The translations under genes and the position numbers were made by a program. Below the pieces are notes generated by a model. It searched no databases. It had not been told where the DNA came from and saw only the letters and a program-made list of their open reading frames with translations. Shown in pieces: positions 1-8,006 of a DNA stretch of 44,203 nt. The stretch lies in NCBI GenBank assembly GCA_017540825.1, contig JAFYAH010000054.1, positions 1 through 44,203 of the forward strand. Direction: 5' to 3'. How positions within the stretch are numbered: the first letter of the stretch is position 1; each line of letters opens with the position of its first letter. This DNA is from Candidatus Methanomethylophilaceae archaeon (GTDB lineage: Archaea > Thermoplasmatota > Thermoplasmata > Methanomassiliicoccales > Methanomethylophilaceae).

Positions 1-1403
1 CTCTCGGGGACCGGCGGCACATCGACTTCTGCGTCGGCGGATGCCTTCATCTCCGCGTACTTGACGTCGTCGACGAAGAACACCAGGTCGTAGACCGTCG
101 GCTCGTAGACCGCGTCCACGCGGACGGTCCCGTCGTCCAGGACCTCGTACTGCCACTCGCCCTTGTAGTCCTCCCTCTCCGGGACGGCGGGAGCGGCGTA
201 GTCGGAGCCTGCGCAAGCGGTATCCCTGACGTACTCCTTCCCGTCGACGTAGAACCTGATGTCGTATTCCTTGGGCTTGTAGAACGCGTCTATCCTGGCG
301 GAGTTCCCGTCTATCAGGGTCTTGACCCACTCGCCCTCGTAGTCCTCCTTCTCCGGCACAGGAGGGACGCCCGACATGTCGTCTCCTGCGACCCTCATCT
401 CGGCGTACTTCACGTCGTCGACGAAGAACACCAGGTCGTACTCCTTCACCTTATAGACAGCGGTCACGACGACGTCGTTCTCGCCTGTCTCCTCGTACTG
501 CCACTCCGCATCGAAGCCTTCCTTCTGCGGTATCTGCGGAACCAGATAGGCGTCCTCCTCGGAAGCCATGACTGCCTTCGATATGACCTTCCCGTCTGCG
601 ACGAACGTGACGTCGTAGGTCTTTGCTTTATCCGCCGCCTCCATGGCGTCGTCGAACCTCTTCGCCGCCTGGGCGATCTTCTCTTCGCTCTCGGCGTTCG
701 CTTCGTTCAGGGACTTCAGCTCCTTCTCGACGCCGCTGGACGTGACCTTGTTCTTCTCGACCATCTCCTGGAACGATTTCAGGGTCTTCTCGGCCTCGGA
801 GAGCTTCGCATCCTTCTCTTCGGCAAGGCTCTTGAACGATTCCAGAGCTTCCCTGGTCTTGAGAATCTCGGAGTCCTTCATCTCAAGCGCCTTCTCCAGG
901 GTGGAGACCTGGCTCTTCTCTGTCGCCAAGGCGCTCTTGACAGACTCTACCTCGGAAACCTTGGCTGCCATCTCATTCTTGATGGACGCTATCTCTGATT
1001 CCTTCGCGGCGACATCGCCTTTCAGGGCCTTTATCTCTGATTCTTTAGCGGACAGGCTGCTCTTCAGGGATTCCAGCTCGGGCGTCTTGGCATCCAGGCC
1101 GCTTTTCGCAGACTCGAGGGCGCTCTCCGCAGCCTTGAGCTTTGAAGAAGCCTCCGCCTTGGCCTTCTCGGCGAGATCCTTGGCGGATTTCAAGGCCTTG
1201 TTGTCCTCGGCCAGCTTTTTAATCTCCGCCTCCTTGGATTCCACGGAAGAGATGAGCTCTGTCTTTTCAGCATACGCCCGCTTCTGGAATTCCGTCAACC
1301 TGTGCTCCGAGTCTTTCAGGAGGTCCTGCGACGCCTTCAGCTCCGCCTCCACACCAGCGAGCTTCTTCTCGAGTCCATCGATCAACTTCTTCTTGCCGAA
1401 CAT
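1..1403 (-). CDS. Coiled-coil protein with C-terminal InlB/Listeria-Bacteroides-like repeats (3' end outside window)
   Basis: The frame opens at an ATG at 1403 and stays open to the window edge, giving 467 residues so far. Residues about 5-262 are almost entirely Lys/Glu/Ala/Ser/Leu-rich heptad-like sequence, a long coiled coil. From residue 263 at least four units of about 58 residues follow. Each starts like YD(L/I/V)xFxVD, has a Pro-rich VPPVPE-type middle and an EGEW motif, and ends in a DAVYKPKEYD-like strand. This resembles the Listeria-Bacteroides (InlB B-repeat) beta-grasp family. No signal peptide or membrane segment is seen at the N-terminus, so export is unproven although the repeats are typical of surface proteins. 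Function is not recognised; a structural or adhesion-like role is inference. Only the 5' part is present. Confidence 0.8.
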   Translation of the reverse strand, partial: MFGKKKLIDGLEKKLAGVEAELKASQDLLKDSEHRLTEFQKRAYAEKTELISSVESKEAEIKKLAEDNKALKSAKDLAEKAKAEASSKLKAAESALESAKSGLDAKTPELESLKSSLSAKESEIKALKGDVAAKESEIASIKNEMAAKVSEVESVKSALATEKSQVSTLEKALEMKDSEILKTREALESFKSLAEEKDAKLSEAEKTLKSFQEMVEKNKVTSSGVEKELKSLNEANAESEEKIAQAAKRFDDAMEAADKAKTYDVTFVADGKVISKAVMASEEDAYLVPQIPQKEGFDAEWQYEETGENDVVVTAVYKVKEYDLVFFVDDVKYAEMRVAGDDMSGVPPVPEKEDYEGEWVKTLIDGNSARIDAFYKPKEYDIRFYVDGKEYVRDTACAGSDYAAPAVPEREDYKGEWQYEVLDDGTVRVDAVYEPTVYDLVFFVDDVKYAEMKASADAEVDVPPVPE

Positions 1404-1407
1404 ACTA

Positions 1408-1641
1408 TCACAGGAAAAAAGGTGTAGGTGATTTACCAAGTGGTTTCTTACTCGTTCCAGGCGCCGAACACCCTCCGTCGTGACATATGGCTGAGCGAGC
1501 GCGGATTTCGTTCTTTTCGGTGGGGATGCACCGCATGCTTTCGGCAGCGGCATTCGGAATGAGGGACGAGTCGCCTACAGAGACCAGAGCCACCGTCATC
1601 AGGACGACGGTTTCGATAATAGACGCCAGCCACTCTGACAT
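1408..1641 (-). CDS. Possible small single-span membrane protein (77 aa)
   Basis: An ATG at 1641 opens a 77-codon frame ending in TGA at 1408, just upstream of the coiled-coil gene. Support is positional. A strong TATA element (1664-1673) is centred about 27 bases before this ATG, the spacing seen at other apparently leaderless starts in this window. Residues about 4-28 are hydrophobic ([19 protein letters not shown]), a plausible membrane span. The rest is polar with a CHDGGC pair of cysteines. No family is recognised. The TATA box could instead drive a leader of the coiled-coil gene, so the protein may not exist. Confidence 0.33.
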   Translation of the reverse strand: MSEWLASIIETVVLMTVALVSVGDSSLIPNAAAESMRCIPTEKNEIRARSAICHDGGCSAPGTSKKPLGKSPTPFFL

Positions 1642-1663
1642 GCGTCGGTAATCCACTATAATA

Positions 1664-1673
1664 AGTATATACT
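1664..1673 (-). promoter_or_regulatory. TATA box on the minus strand
   Basis: The palindromic AGTATATACT is preceded on the minus strand by an A-rich BRE-like stretch and followed about 27 bases later by the ATG at 1641. It would drive the small frame at 1408-1641 and probably the coiled-coil gene. The rest of the 1404-1835 gap shows no other recognisable element except the weaker CGATAAATAG near 1792-1801, which suits the plus-strand aroA' gene. Confidence 0.5.
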
Positions 1674-1835
1674 TTCGGATATGCTGATACGTCCTGATTA
1701 GTCCTGGACTCCGTTTCTTGGACGACTAGCGCCATGTTGCCATACTTATGCCTCCGTTTGAAGCCGTGCGACTGACGCCATGCAATCGATATCGATAAAT
1801 AGTGTGCCATGTTAACACGTGTCACGGTAATTGAG

Positions 1836-2627
1836 ATGTTCGGCAAGAAGATCAGGATCGAAAGGATAATCGACAGGAACAGCGGAAACGCGGTCGTGGT
1901 GCCCCTTGACCACGGGATAAGCATAGGTCCCGTGCCCGGGATTGTGGACCTCCGCAAGACCGTCAACGACGTGGCCGAAGGTGGAGCCACCGCAGTCCTG
2001 ATGCACAAAGGGATGGTGCCTCAGGGACACAGGACGTCGGGTAACGACGTGGGCCTCATCCTCCACATGTCCGCGTCCACCGACATAGGGGTGAACTCCA
2101 ACAACAAGGTCCTCGTCGCGACCGTAGAGGACGGGCTGAAGCTGGGAGCCGACGCCGTGTCCATCCATGTGAACGTCGGAGCCGAGACCGAGCCCCGCAT
2201 GCTGGAGGATTTCGGAAGGGTCTCCAGCGAGTGCATGGAATGGGGCATGCCGCTGGTGGCGATGGTCTACCCCCGCGGGCCTTCCATAGCCAACTCCTAC
2301 GACCCCAAGGCCATAGCCCACTCGGTGAGGGTGGCCGCGGAGCTGGGAGCCGACGTCATCAAATGCAGCTACACCGGCGACGTGGACTCCTTCAGCAAGG
2401 TGGTCGAAGGATCCATGGTCCCCGTGCTCATAGCCGGAGGCCCCAAGATGGACTCCGACCTGGACATCCTCAAGATGGTCTACGACTCCCTGCAGGCTGG
2501 AGGCCACGGGGTGTCCATCGGAAGGAACGTCTTCCAGCACAAGGACGTCAGGGCGATGATGTCCGCGATATCGGACATAGTCCTCCACGGGGCCACCGTG
2601 AAAGAAGCCGCCCAGCGCCTGGGCTGA
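1836..2627 (+). CDS. aroA': 2-amino-3,7-dideoxy-D-threo-hept-6-ulosonate synthase (AroA', MJ0400 family)
   Basis: This class I aldolase-fold enzyme makes the first committed intermediate of the archaeal route to 3-dehydroquinate by joining L-aspartate semialdehyde with 6-deoxy-5-ketofructose 1-phosphate. The protein is 263 residues, usual for the family. The Methanocaldococcus catalytic trio Asp33, Tyr153, Lys184 appears at a constant offset of eight as Asp25 (PLDHG), Tyr145 (MVYPRG) and Lys176 (VIKCSYTGD). The C-terminal phosphate-binding GRNVFQH motif is present. An in-frame ATG lies at 1809, but 1836 fits the TATA-like CGATAAATAG near 1792-1801 and the family N-terminus ([11 protein letters not shown]). 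It converges on the homocysteine operon, which uses the same substrate. Confidence 0.93.
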   Translation: MFGKKIRIERIIDRNSGNAVVVPLDHGISIGPVPGIVDLRKTVNDVAEGGATAVLMHKGMVPQGHRTSGNDVGLILHMSASTDIGVNSNNKVLVATVEDGLKLGADAVSIHVNVGAETEPRMLEDFGRVSSECMEWGMPLVAMVYPRGPSIANSYDPKAIAHSVRVAAELGADVIKCSYTGDVDSFSKVVEGSMVPVLIAGGPKMDSDLDILKMVYDSLQAGGHGVSIGRNVFQHKDVRAMMSAISDIVLHGATVKEAAQRLG

Positions 2628-3341
2628 GGAGCAGAGCCGTCGGCTGCGGTCCACGCACCTGCTGCAGTCCGCGGAGACCATCTCAGGCACGTCCCCGAAC
2701 ATGGCCACCTTGCCGGAGCAGACGGCTACGCAGCCCCTGACGCCTTCTATGGAGCCCACGAGCTCCACGGCTCCGGCGAGGTCGTCGGGGCCCTTCACCT
2801 TGTTCCCCAGAAGCGTGGCGCAGCAGTCCGCCAGAATGACGTCGTCCGAGAACACGGTGCATAGGTCGCTGGACCCCAGCGATACCGAGGGGCCGATCTT
2901 CGCGGACGATGAGCATATCCCCGTGATGACGTCGGACCTGATCATGAATCCAACGTCCCTGAACACGCTGTCCTCCGCGTAGACGCCCACAGGGACGGGC
3001 CTCTTCGAGAAGAAGGCTATGTCCCCTCCGTTCTCCGCTATGGCCTCGGACGCGCCCGCTTCCACCATCCTCTCCACGACATGGACGGCCACCGCCCCTG
3101 CCACGCCCGCCATCGGGCCCACTCCGGAAATGGAGGAGGCCCTGCACATCCGGCGGACGAGCTCGTCGTCGCTAGAATCCTCCGGATAGGGCTCGTAGGT
3201 GATGCCGAAGAACGGGTCCGAGACTATCTTCCTCTCGACGGACGACCTGGCCTCGACGACCGCCTTCCTGGCTATCGGCAGGTAGCCCTCGTCGCAGACC
3301 ACCGTCAGGACGGTCTCGGAGATCTGGATCCTGTGCCTCAT
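2628..3341 (-). CDS. UPF0280/COG2122 (ApbE-superfamily-like) protein of homocysteine synthesis; no in-frame stop found
   Basis: The ATG at 3341 overlaps the TGA of the upstream ferredoxin gene (ATGA). The first ~217 residues look like a complete UPF0280 protein: Ser/Gly-rich ISGVGPMAGVAGAVA, ENGGDIAFF, GICSSSAKIGPSVSLGSSD and the closing KVAMFGDVPEMV. In Methanosarcina, COG2122 is genetically tied to homocysteine synthesis with COG1900 and NIL-ferredoxin proteins; its reaction is not settled. The oddity is the 3' end. The frame has no stop near the expected terminus and stays open to 1812, antisense through all of aroA'. A TGA lies in a neighbouring frame at 2683-2685, right at the expected end, so a one-base frameshift or sequence error, or loss of the stop, is likely. 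The left boundary given here is therefore arbitrary. Confidence 0.72.
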
Positions 3342-3742
3342 ATGTTCAGCTTGAGGGCCTTCACCGAGCAGCTGGTGACGCAGGACCCGCAGGCGATGCA
3401 GGTGTCGATGTCCAGGTGGACCTCCCACGTCTCGGGGTCGTAGGTGAACGACTTGCTGGGGCATATCGACACGCAGGCCCCGCAGCTCCAGCATCTTGCC
3501 TTGTCGCGGGTGATGTGCTTCTCCAGGTCCCTGACCTCGAACCCCATGGACTTCAGCCTGCCCATCGCCTTGTCCAGGAGCTCCTCCTCCCCGTCCACGA
3601 TGAATATCATCAGGCCGCTGCTGTCGTCGTTGACCTGGGCCTTGACTATGTTGGGCTTGAGCCCGAACTCCGTGGCCAGGATGTATGCAACCGACTCTCC
3701 CACGTTCAGCTCGTCGAAATCGACCCTCACCTTTCTGCGCAT
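3338..3742 (-). CDS. NIL-domain 4Fe-4S ferredoxin (MA1822-type homocysteine biosynthesis)
   Basis: This 134-residue protein has an N-terminal NIL (ACT-like ligand-binding) domain at about 1-75 and a C-terminal two-cluster ferredoxin domain. Two CxxCxxCxxxC motifs are visible: CWSCGACVSIC and CIACGSCVTSC. The NIL-Fer plus COG1900 pair is known from Methanosarcina acetivorans (MA1822/MA1821) as the sulfide-dependent route from aspartate semialdehyde to homocysteine; the ferredoxin presumably supplies electrons. It overlaps the upstream COG1900 gene by 16 bases and shares ATGA with the downstream UPF0280 gene, so the three are tightly cotranscribed. Confidence 0.9.
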   Translation of the reverse strand: MRRKVRVDFDELNVGESVAYILATEFGLKPNIVKAQVNDDSSGLMIFIVDGEEELLDKAMGRLKSMGFEVRDLEKHITRDKARCWSCGACVSICPSKSFTYDPETWEVHLDIDTCIACGSCVTSCSVKALKLNI

Positions 3743-4896
3743 CGCCTCGCCTCCCTTACCTTCAGAGGTTTCACCGAGCCGGCCTTGGGAAGCATCAGGC
3801 TGGGGGCGTTGAGGAGGAACTCCCCGCGCTCTATCCGGTCCTTGAGCTCCTGGGCCACCTTCTTGGCTCCGGCGTACGACGACATGGACGAGGTCCTTAT
3901 CGTCTTGCCCTGGTACTCTATCTTCCCCGACCTGAGCTGGGCGTAGCTGTATCTCGCCATAGGCACGCGGCCGGAGGGCAGGCTGTAGTCCAGCATCTCT
4001 GCGAACAGATCCTCGTCGGACACGGCCGCCCTGGCCATCACCCCTTCGTCCAGGATGGGGAGCGGGACCCCTATCCCGAGGGCCAGGGAGATCCCGTAGC
4101 CGTGGATGTCCAGGCCGCGGACGTAGTAGGGGTCCATCTGCTTCATGTCCCCGATCACAGCCAGGGTCCTGGCTCCTGCGACCGGGACTCCGCCGACCTC
4201 CTCGACGTCGGTCTTGAACTGGGTACCCTGCCAGGAGACGTATCCCTCCCCTCCGCCCAGGAATATCCTGGTCCCGATCCCGATGACGTCGCAGTGGGGG
4301 TCGTTGAGAAGAGGGGACAGCTGGCCGGCGGAGCTGTAGGACGCGTTCTTCATCTTGGGCAGAAGCTTGCCCATGTAGGTGTACAGCGCCTTGTCGGAGG
4401 TGTTGGTGGCCACGCCGTAGTTCTGATACGAGTTGCGAGGGTTGTAGAGATAGGCTTCGTTCAGGTCGTCCAGGGACACGTAGGTGTCTATCTCCTTCCT
4501 GACGTAGCAGTCCGTGCCGGGACCTGTGGCGCGAAGATGGATGTCCTTCCCTGCGATGAGGTCCTCGATCACATGTGCGCCGCCGTATCCCTTCTCGGAA
4601 TCCTCGGTCATCTGAGTGGCGCCGATGTAGGTGTCCACGGCCGCCAGGCCCCCGTAGGCCTGCACCCCGTTGAGAAGAATGTTGGTCATCCTTATGGGAG
4701 GGGTGGAATGCCCGAAGTTCAGGAAAGCTCCCGAGGAGCACATGGCGCCGAAAGTGCCTGTGGTGACGACGTCCACCTCCTCGGCTGCCTTCTCGACTCC
4801 CTTCTTCCTCACCAGGTCGACTACCTCCTCGGCAGTGCAGACCACCGCTTTCTTCGATCTGATCTTCTCGTTTATCTCCTCATAGGTTTTGGCCAC
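3727..4896 (-). CDS. L-aspartate semialdehyde sulfurtransferase / homocysteine synthase (COG1900, DUF39)
   Basis: This family converts aspartate semialdehyde and a sulfur donor to homocysteine in anaerobes lacking the usual homoserine route. The protein is 389 residues. Two cysteines match the functionally important pair of the Methanosarcina enzyme (Cys54 and Cys131): Cys53 in GAMCSSGAF and Cys130 in GPGTDCYVRKEI, with the same 77-residue spacing. No CBS domains follow. The start is a GTG at 4896 with a good ribosome-binding site (GGGGGAT) six bases upstream; a TATA box (4948-4953) implies a ~29-base leader. It is the first gene of an operon with the NIL-ferredoxin and UPF0280 genes. Confidence 0.9.
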   Translation of the reverse strand: MAKTYEEINEKIRSKKAVVCTAEEVVDLVRKKGVEKAAEEVDVVTTGTFGAMCSSGAFLNFGHSTPPIRMTNILLNGVQAYGGLAAVDTYIGATQMTEDSEKGYGGAHVIEDLIAGKDIHLRATGPGTDCYVRKEIDTYVSLDDLNEAYLYNPRNSYQNYGVATNTSDKALYTYMGKLLPKMKNASYSSAGQLSPLLNDPHCDVIGIGTRIFLGGGEGYVSWQGTQFKTDVEEVGGVPVAGARTLAVIGDMKQMDPYYVRGLDIHGYGISLALGIGVPLPILDEGVMARAAVSDEDLFAEMLDYSLPSGRVPMARYSYAQLRSGKIEYQGKTIRTSSMSSYAGAKKVAQELKDRIERGEFLLNAPSLMLPKAGSVKPLKVREARRCAER

Positions 4897-4947
4897 TTGC
4901 TATCCCCCGCGCGAACGCCATGACGGCCAGCCATATAGTGCTACCCA

Positions 4948-4953
4948 TTTAAA
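4948..4953 (-). promoter_or_regulatory. TATA box of the homocysteine operon
   Basis: Read on the minus strand the element is CGGCTTTAAATGGG, centred about 55 bases upstream of the GTG at 4896. This predicts transcription from about 4925, a short leader holding a GGGGGAT ribosome-binding site. Confidence 0.5.
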
Positions 4954-4999
4954 GCCGTTTTCGGGCCAGGTTCGGTCTCAGTTAAATACAGGCCCGTCC

Positions 5000-5617
5000 C
5001 TACTCGGCTCGGAACGAGACCGGATGATGATGAATCGAGGCTGAAGCGTGATGAGCCCTATGAGTTCTGACGACCGTTCCTCGCACCGACGAGTAGTCGG
5101 ACATGCTCAGATACAGGAACATGTCGGACAGCTTCATGCCTTCTTCCCAGCGCATGATGTAGTTGCCTTCGGAGGTCACCCCTATCTTCGGCATCCTCCT
5201 GTACAAGGTGGCGTGGCGTCCCTTGAACTCGTGGTCAGTAGGTATCGTGAAGACCCTCCACGGGTCTCCGCGGACCCCTTTGAGCCGATAGGCGTAGATC
5301 GGCACGAGATGGGACCTCTTGCAGTCGTCCAGCATCCTGTCCGCCTGGTCTATGAGCCTCTGGCTCTTGCTGAAGTGCAGCGTGGGGTCGGAGGAGCTCT
5401 TCACCTCGATGGGGAAGGAGAAGTCCCAGCGCAGAGCGACGAGGTCCACCCCGAGGGAGCCTGCCGCCCTTATGACGAGGAAGGGCTCCAGGGAGATGCG
5501 CATGTATCCGGCGGTCTCCATGGCGTTGCAGGTCTTGACCATCTTGGACACGGCCTTCTTGTCCCCGATGAGCAGGGACTTCAGCTCCCTCTCGTAAACG
5601 TCCCCCGGCGCTGACAT
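5000..5617 (-). CDS. hjc: Holliday junction resolvase Hjc-like nuclease
   Basis: Archaeal Hjc cleaves four-way DNA junctions. The 205-residue product carries the family pattern: an N-terminal Glu (VYEREL), an Arg/Gly-rich strand (IRAAGSLG), Asp58 (GVDLVAL) and the Glu71-x-Lys73 pair (PIEVKSS), the PD-(D/E)XK-type metal site. It is longer than typical Hjc (about 130-150 residues) because of a C-terminal extension of unknown role ending in a His-rich tail. The ATG at 5617 is chosen because a TATA box (5644-5651) lies about 30 bases upstream; a longer frame to 5707 would cross that promoter. It stops with TAG, an amber codon, followed five codons later in frame by TAA, so amber readthrough would add only six residues. 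Confidence 0.78.
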   Translation of the reverse strand: MSAPGDVYERELKSLLIGDKKAVSKMVKTCNAMETAGYMRISLEPFLVIRAAGSLGVDLVALRWDFSFPIEVKSSSDPTLHFSKSQRLIDQADRMLDDCKRSHLVPIYAYRLKGVRGDPWRVFTIPTDHEFKGRHATLYRRMPKIGVTSEGNYIMRWEEGMKLSDMFLYLSMSDYSSVRGTVVRTHRAHHASASIHHHPVSFRAE

Positions 5618-5643
5618 CCTATCAGTCTTGGAAAAAACAGGAG

Positions 5644-5651
5644 ATATATAA
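5644..5651 (-). promoter_or_regulatory. TATA box of the Hjc-like gene
   Basis: CTTATATAT on the minus strand is centred about 30 bases before the ATG at 5617, predicting an almost leaderless transcript and supporting the shorter start. Confidence 0.5.
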
Positions 5652-5703
5652 GGGTGGAAGGGCGGGTGCCCGAAAGTGTTTGAGGGGAGATTCCCTCTTT
5701 GTT

Positions 5704-7008
5704 TCAAGGCGAGAGCCTGCTGGGGTCCCTAGGGAAGAGTATGGCCTCCCTGATGTTGGGAAGGTCGAGCATCTTGACGAGGAGCCTCTCGATCCCTATC
5801 CCCCATCCGCCGTGGGGAGGCATGCCGTACCTGAACGCGTCCAGATAGAACGAGAAGTCCTCGGGGTTGAGGCCCTTCTTCTCCATCCTGGCCACGAGCC
5901 TGTCGTATCTGTGCTCCCTCTGGCCCCCGGAGGAGATCTCCTGGCCGCGGTAGTCGAGGTCGAAGGAGAACGAGTAGGGCGTGCCGTCCTTCTCCATGAT
6001 GTAGAAGGGCTTGGCCTCCTCAGGATACTCTGCTATGAAGTAGAGGTCCACGCCATTCTGGGCCATGTAATCCCCGACGATCTTCTCGCCCTCGGTCCCC
6101 AGGTCGTCCCCCTCTTTGAGCGGGAGCCCGCCGTCGTTTACGATCTTCAGGCACTCGGAATATGTGAGAATAGGGTACGGGCGTGCGGGGACGCTGATTT
6201 CCTTTCCGAGGATCTCCAGCTGCCTCTTCCCCCTCTCCCTGAGGCCGACGAGGACGTGGTCCACTATCTCCTCGATCATCGCCATGACCTGCTCCTCGTT
6301 CTCTATCCAGGACATCTCGCCGTCGAAGGATATGAACTCGGTCACGTGGCGGTTGGTGTTGGAGCGCTCGGCGCGGAACGCTGGCGCGATCTCGTAGATG
6401 CGGTCCAAGCCGGTGCTCATGAGGATCTGCTTGTAGAGCTGGGGAGACTGCGCGAGATAGGCGGGTCTGTCGAAGTACTGGACCTGGAACAGCTCGGCTC
6501 CTCCCTCGGCTCCTGCCGCGGAGATCTTGGGGGTGTACACCTGCACGAACCCGTTGCCGCGGACGGCCTCCTCGATGAGTTCCACCATAAGCGCCTTGAG
6601 CTCGAAGATCGCCCTTATCTCGGGCTTCCTGAGGTCCATGAACCTGTTGTTCAAGCGGGTGTCCATCTCGACGTTGACCTTGTCGATGACCCCCATCGGG
6701 AGAGGGACGGCGGCCTCGCTGAGGACCTCGGCGGACGCAGGGATGACCTCCAGCCCCAGAGCGGTCTGGTTGCTCGCCTTGACCTCTCCGGTGACGGAGA
6801 CGACGGTCTCCCTTGATAGCTTCGTGAGGAGCCCGAACAGCTCGGAGTCGATCTTCTTCTTGGGCATGGTCACCTGTATGGTCCCGTGCCTGTCGCGGAG
6901 GGTCAGGAAGGATATCCCGCCCATGTTCCTGATGTCCTGGACCCAGCCGCGGACGGTCGTGGTCCCGTCCTCGACCTTGATGTTGCTAGAGTCTCTGACG
7001 ACTGCCAT
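5704..7008 (-). CDS. aspS: Aspartyl-tRNA synthetase (archaeal type)
   Basis: This class II synthetase charges tRNA-Asp. It has an N-terminal OB-fold anticodon domain (about 1-105, VRGWVQDIRNMGG) and the catalytic core. Motif 2 is seen as FRAERSNTNRHVTEF and motif 3 as GGWGIGIERL near the C-terminus. Length (434 residues) matches the short archaeal enzyme without the bacterial insertion. The ATG at 7008 is preferred over the in-frame ATG at 7020 because the TATA box CTTATAT (7031-7037) is centred 26 bases upstream, giving a leaderless start. Whether it also charges tRNA-Asn depends on whether an AsnRS is encoded elsewhere. Confidence 0.96.
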   Translation of the reverse strand: MAVVRDSSNIKVEDGTTTVRGWVQDIRNMGGISFLTLRDRHGTIQVTMPKKKIDSELFGLLTKLSRETVVSVTGEVKASNQTALGLEVIPASAEVLSEAAVPLPMGVIDKVNVEMDTRLNNRFMDLRKPEIRAIFELKALMVELIEEAVRGNGFVQVYTPKISAAGAEGGAELFQVQYFDRPAYLAQSPQLYKQILMSTGLDRIYEIAPAFRAERSNTNRHVTEFISFDGEMSWIENEEQVMAMIEEIVDHVLVGLRERGKRQLEILGKEISVPARPYPILTYSECLKIVNDGGLPLKEGDDLGTEGEKIVGDYMAQNGVDLYFIAEYPEEAKPFYIMEKDGTPYSFSFDLDYRGQEISSGGQREHRYDRLVARMEKKGLNPEDFSFYLDAFRYGMPPHGGWGIGIERLLVKMLDLPNIREAILFPRDPSRLSP

Positions 7009-7131
7009 GATGGCTCGCAATATCTATGGGATATAAGACGGTTGACACTGAGAGCGGACAAGAGAATATCACTATAGTAATACTCGGAAAAGCGAGGGCT
7101 AGGGAAGCGGTTTAAGACTATAGTCCATTGT

Positions 7132-7914
7132 TCAGTCCTCGCCCATCGGGACCGCGTCCCTCAGGATCACGTGCGGGCGCCCCTCGTCCTCGATCACCTT
7201 GCAATCGACCTGGTACACCACCTTGAGGTTTTCCTCGGTGATCACCTCATCAGGAGTGCCTACGGCGTATATGGAGCCTCCATGGAGCATGATGATCTGG
7301 TCCGAGTACTTCGCGGCGATGTTTATGTCATGGCTTATCATTATCACCAGTATGTCCTTCTCCTCCGTGAGCCTCTTCAGCATCTTGGTCACGTCCAGCT
7401 GATGCCTGACGTCGAGGTTGGAGGTGGGCTCGTCCAGCAGGAGCACCTCGGGCTCCTGAACCAGGCCTCTGGCCAGCATGACCTTCTGGTGCTGCCCAGC
7501 AGACAGCTCGTTGAACGAACGCATCGCCAGGTGGGAGATCCCCAGCATCTTCAGGGTGTCGTGGACTATGTCCAGGTCTTTGTCCAGCGTCCCCCACTTG
7601 CTGTACGGGTGTCTTCCCATCAGGACGGTGTCCACCACGCTCAGAGGGAAGGTGTCGTTGGCGGAATAGGGCACATAGCCCACCAGCTTGGCCATGTCCT
7701 TGATGCTGATGTCGGAGACGTTCCTGTCGTTGAGCATCACTGCCCCGCTGGTGGGGGACAGGATCTTGTTGATGCAATGGATCAGCGTCGACTTCCCAAC
7801 GCCGTTCGGGCCGAGTATCGAGACGAACTTAGGGCCTGTCAGATCGGCGGTTATCCCATGCAGCACCGGGACGCTTCCGTATGCGAAGTCTATGTCGTTT
7901 ATCTTTATGCGCAT
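7132..7914 (-). CDS. ABC transporter ATP-binding protein, FecE/BtuD type
   Basis: This 260-residue nucleotide-binding subunit powers a FecBCD/BtuCDF-type importer of iron chelate, heme or cobalamin. Walker A is GPNGVGKST (about 35-43), the signature is LSAGQHQ (137-143), Walker B is VLLLDEPTS (157-165), and the switch histidine is in ISHD (195). The ATG at 7914 has GGTGAAAGG just upstream. It is the last gene of the minus-strand transporter block and follows the binding-protein gene after 92 bases containing a stem-loop (7955-7977). A TTTAGGATTG half-box at 7985-7994 shares ten bases with the operator before the binding-protein gene. Confidence 0.92.
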   Translation of the reverse strand: MRIKINDIDFAYGSVPVLHGITADLTGPKFVSILGPNGVGKSTLIHCINKILSPTSGAVMLNDRNVSDISIKDMAKLVGYVPYSANDTFPLSVVDTVLMGRHPYSKWGTLDKDLDIVHDTLKMLGISHLAMRSFNELSAGQHQKVMLARGLVQEPEVLLLDEPTSNLDVRHQLDVTKMLKRLTEEKDILVIMISHDINIAAKYSDQIIMLHGGSIYAVGTPDEVITEENLKVVYQVDCKVIEDEGRPHVILRDAVPMGED

Positions 7915-7954
7915 CCTTTCACCATGTTTTTTCGATTGTCCAATAGGATGGGTC

Positions 7955-7977
7955 CCCGCCTCGGAGCAGAAGGCGGG
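7955..7977 (-). other. Intercistronic stem-loop between binding-protein and ATPase genes
   Basis: Seven-base perfect arms CCCGCCT (7955-7961) and AGGCGGG (7971-7977) enclose a nine-base loop. There is no T tract, so it is more likely an RNA-processing or 3'-end-protecting structure than a terminator. This could allow more binding protein than ATPase from one transcript (inference). Confidence 0.45.
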
Positions 7978-8006
7978 TAAGCGGTTTAGGATTGGAGGGA
8001 GTGTGT

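Noticed and set aside
1448-2008. Minus-strand open frame of 186 codons
   Set aside because: It overlaps aroA' antisense, has low-complexity shadow composition and no recognisable motif.
1812-3494. A 560-codon open frame read antisense to aroA' through UPF0280
   Set aside because: Only the part up to about 2690 has family character; the rest mirrors aroA' codon structure and is a by-product of high G+C. It is kept only as a note on the missing stop.
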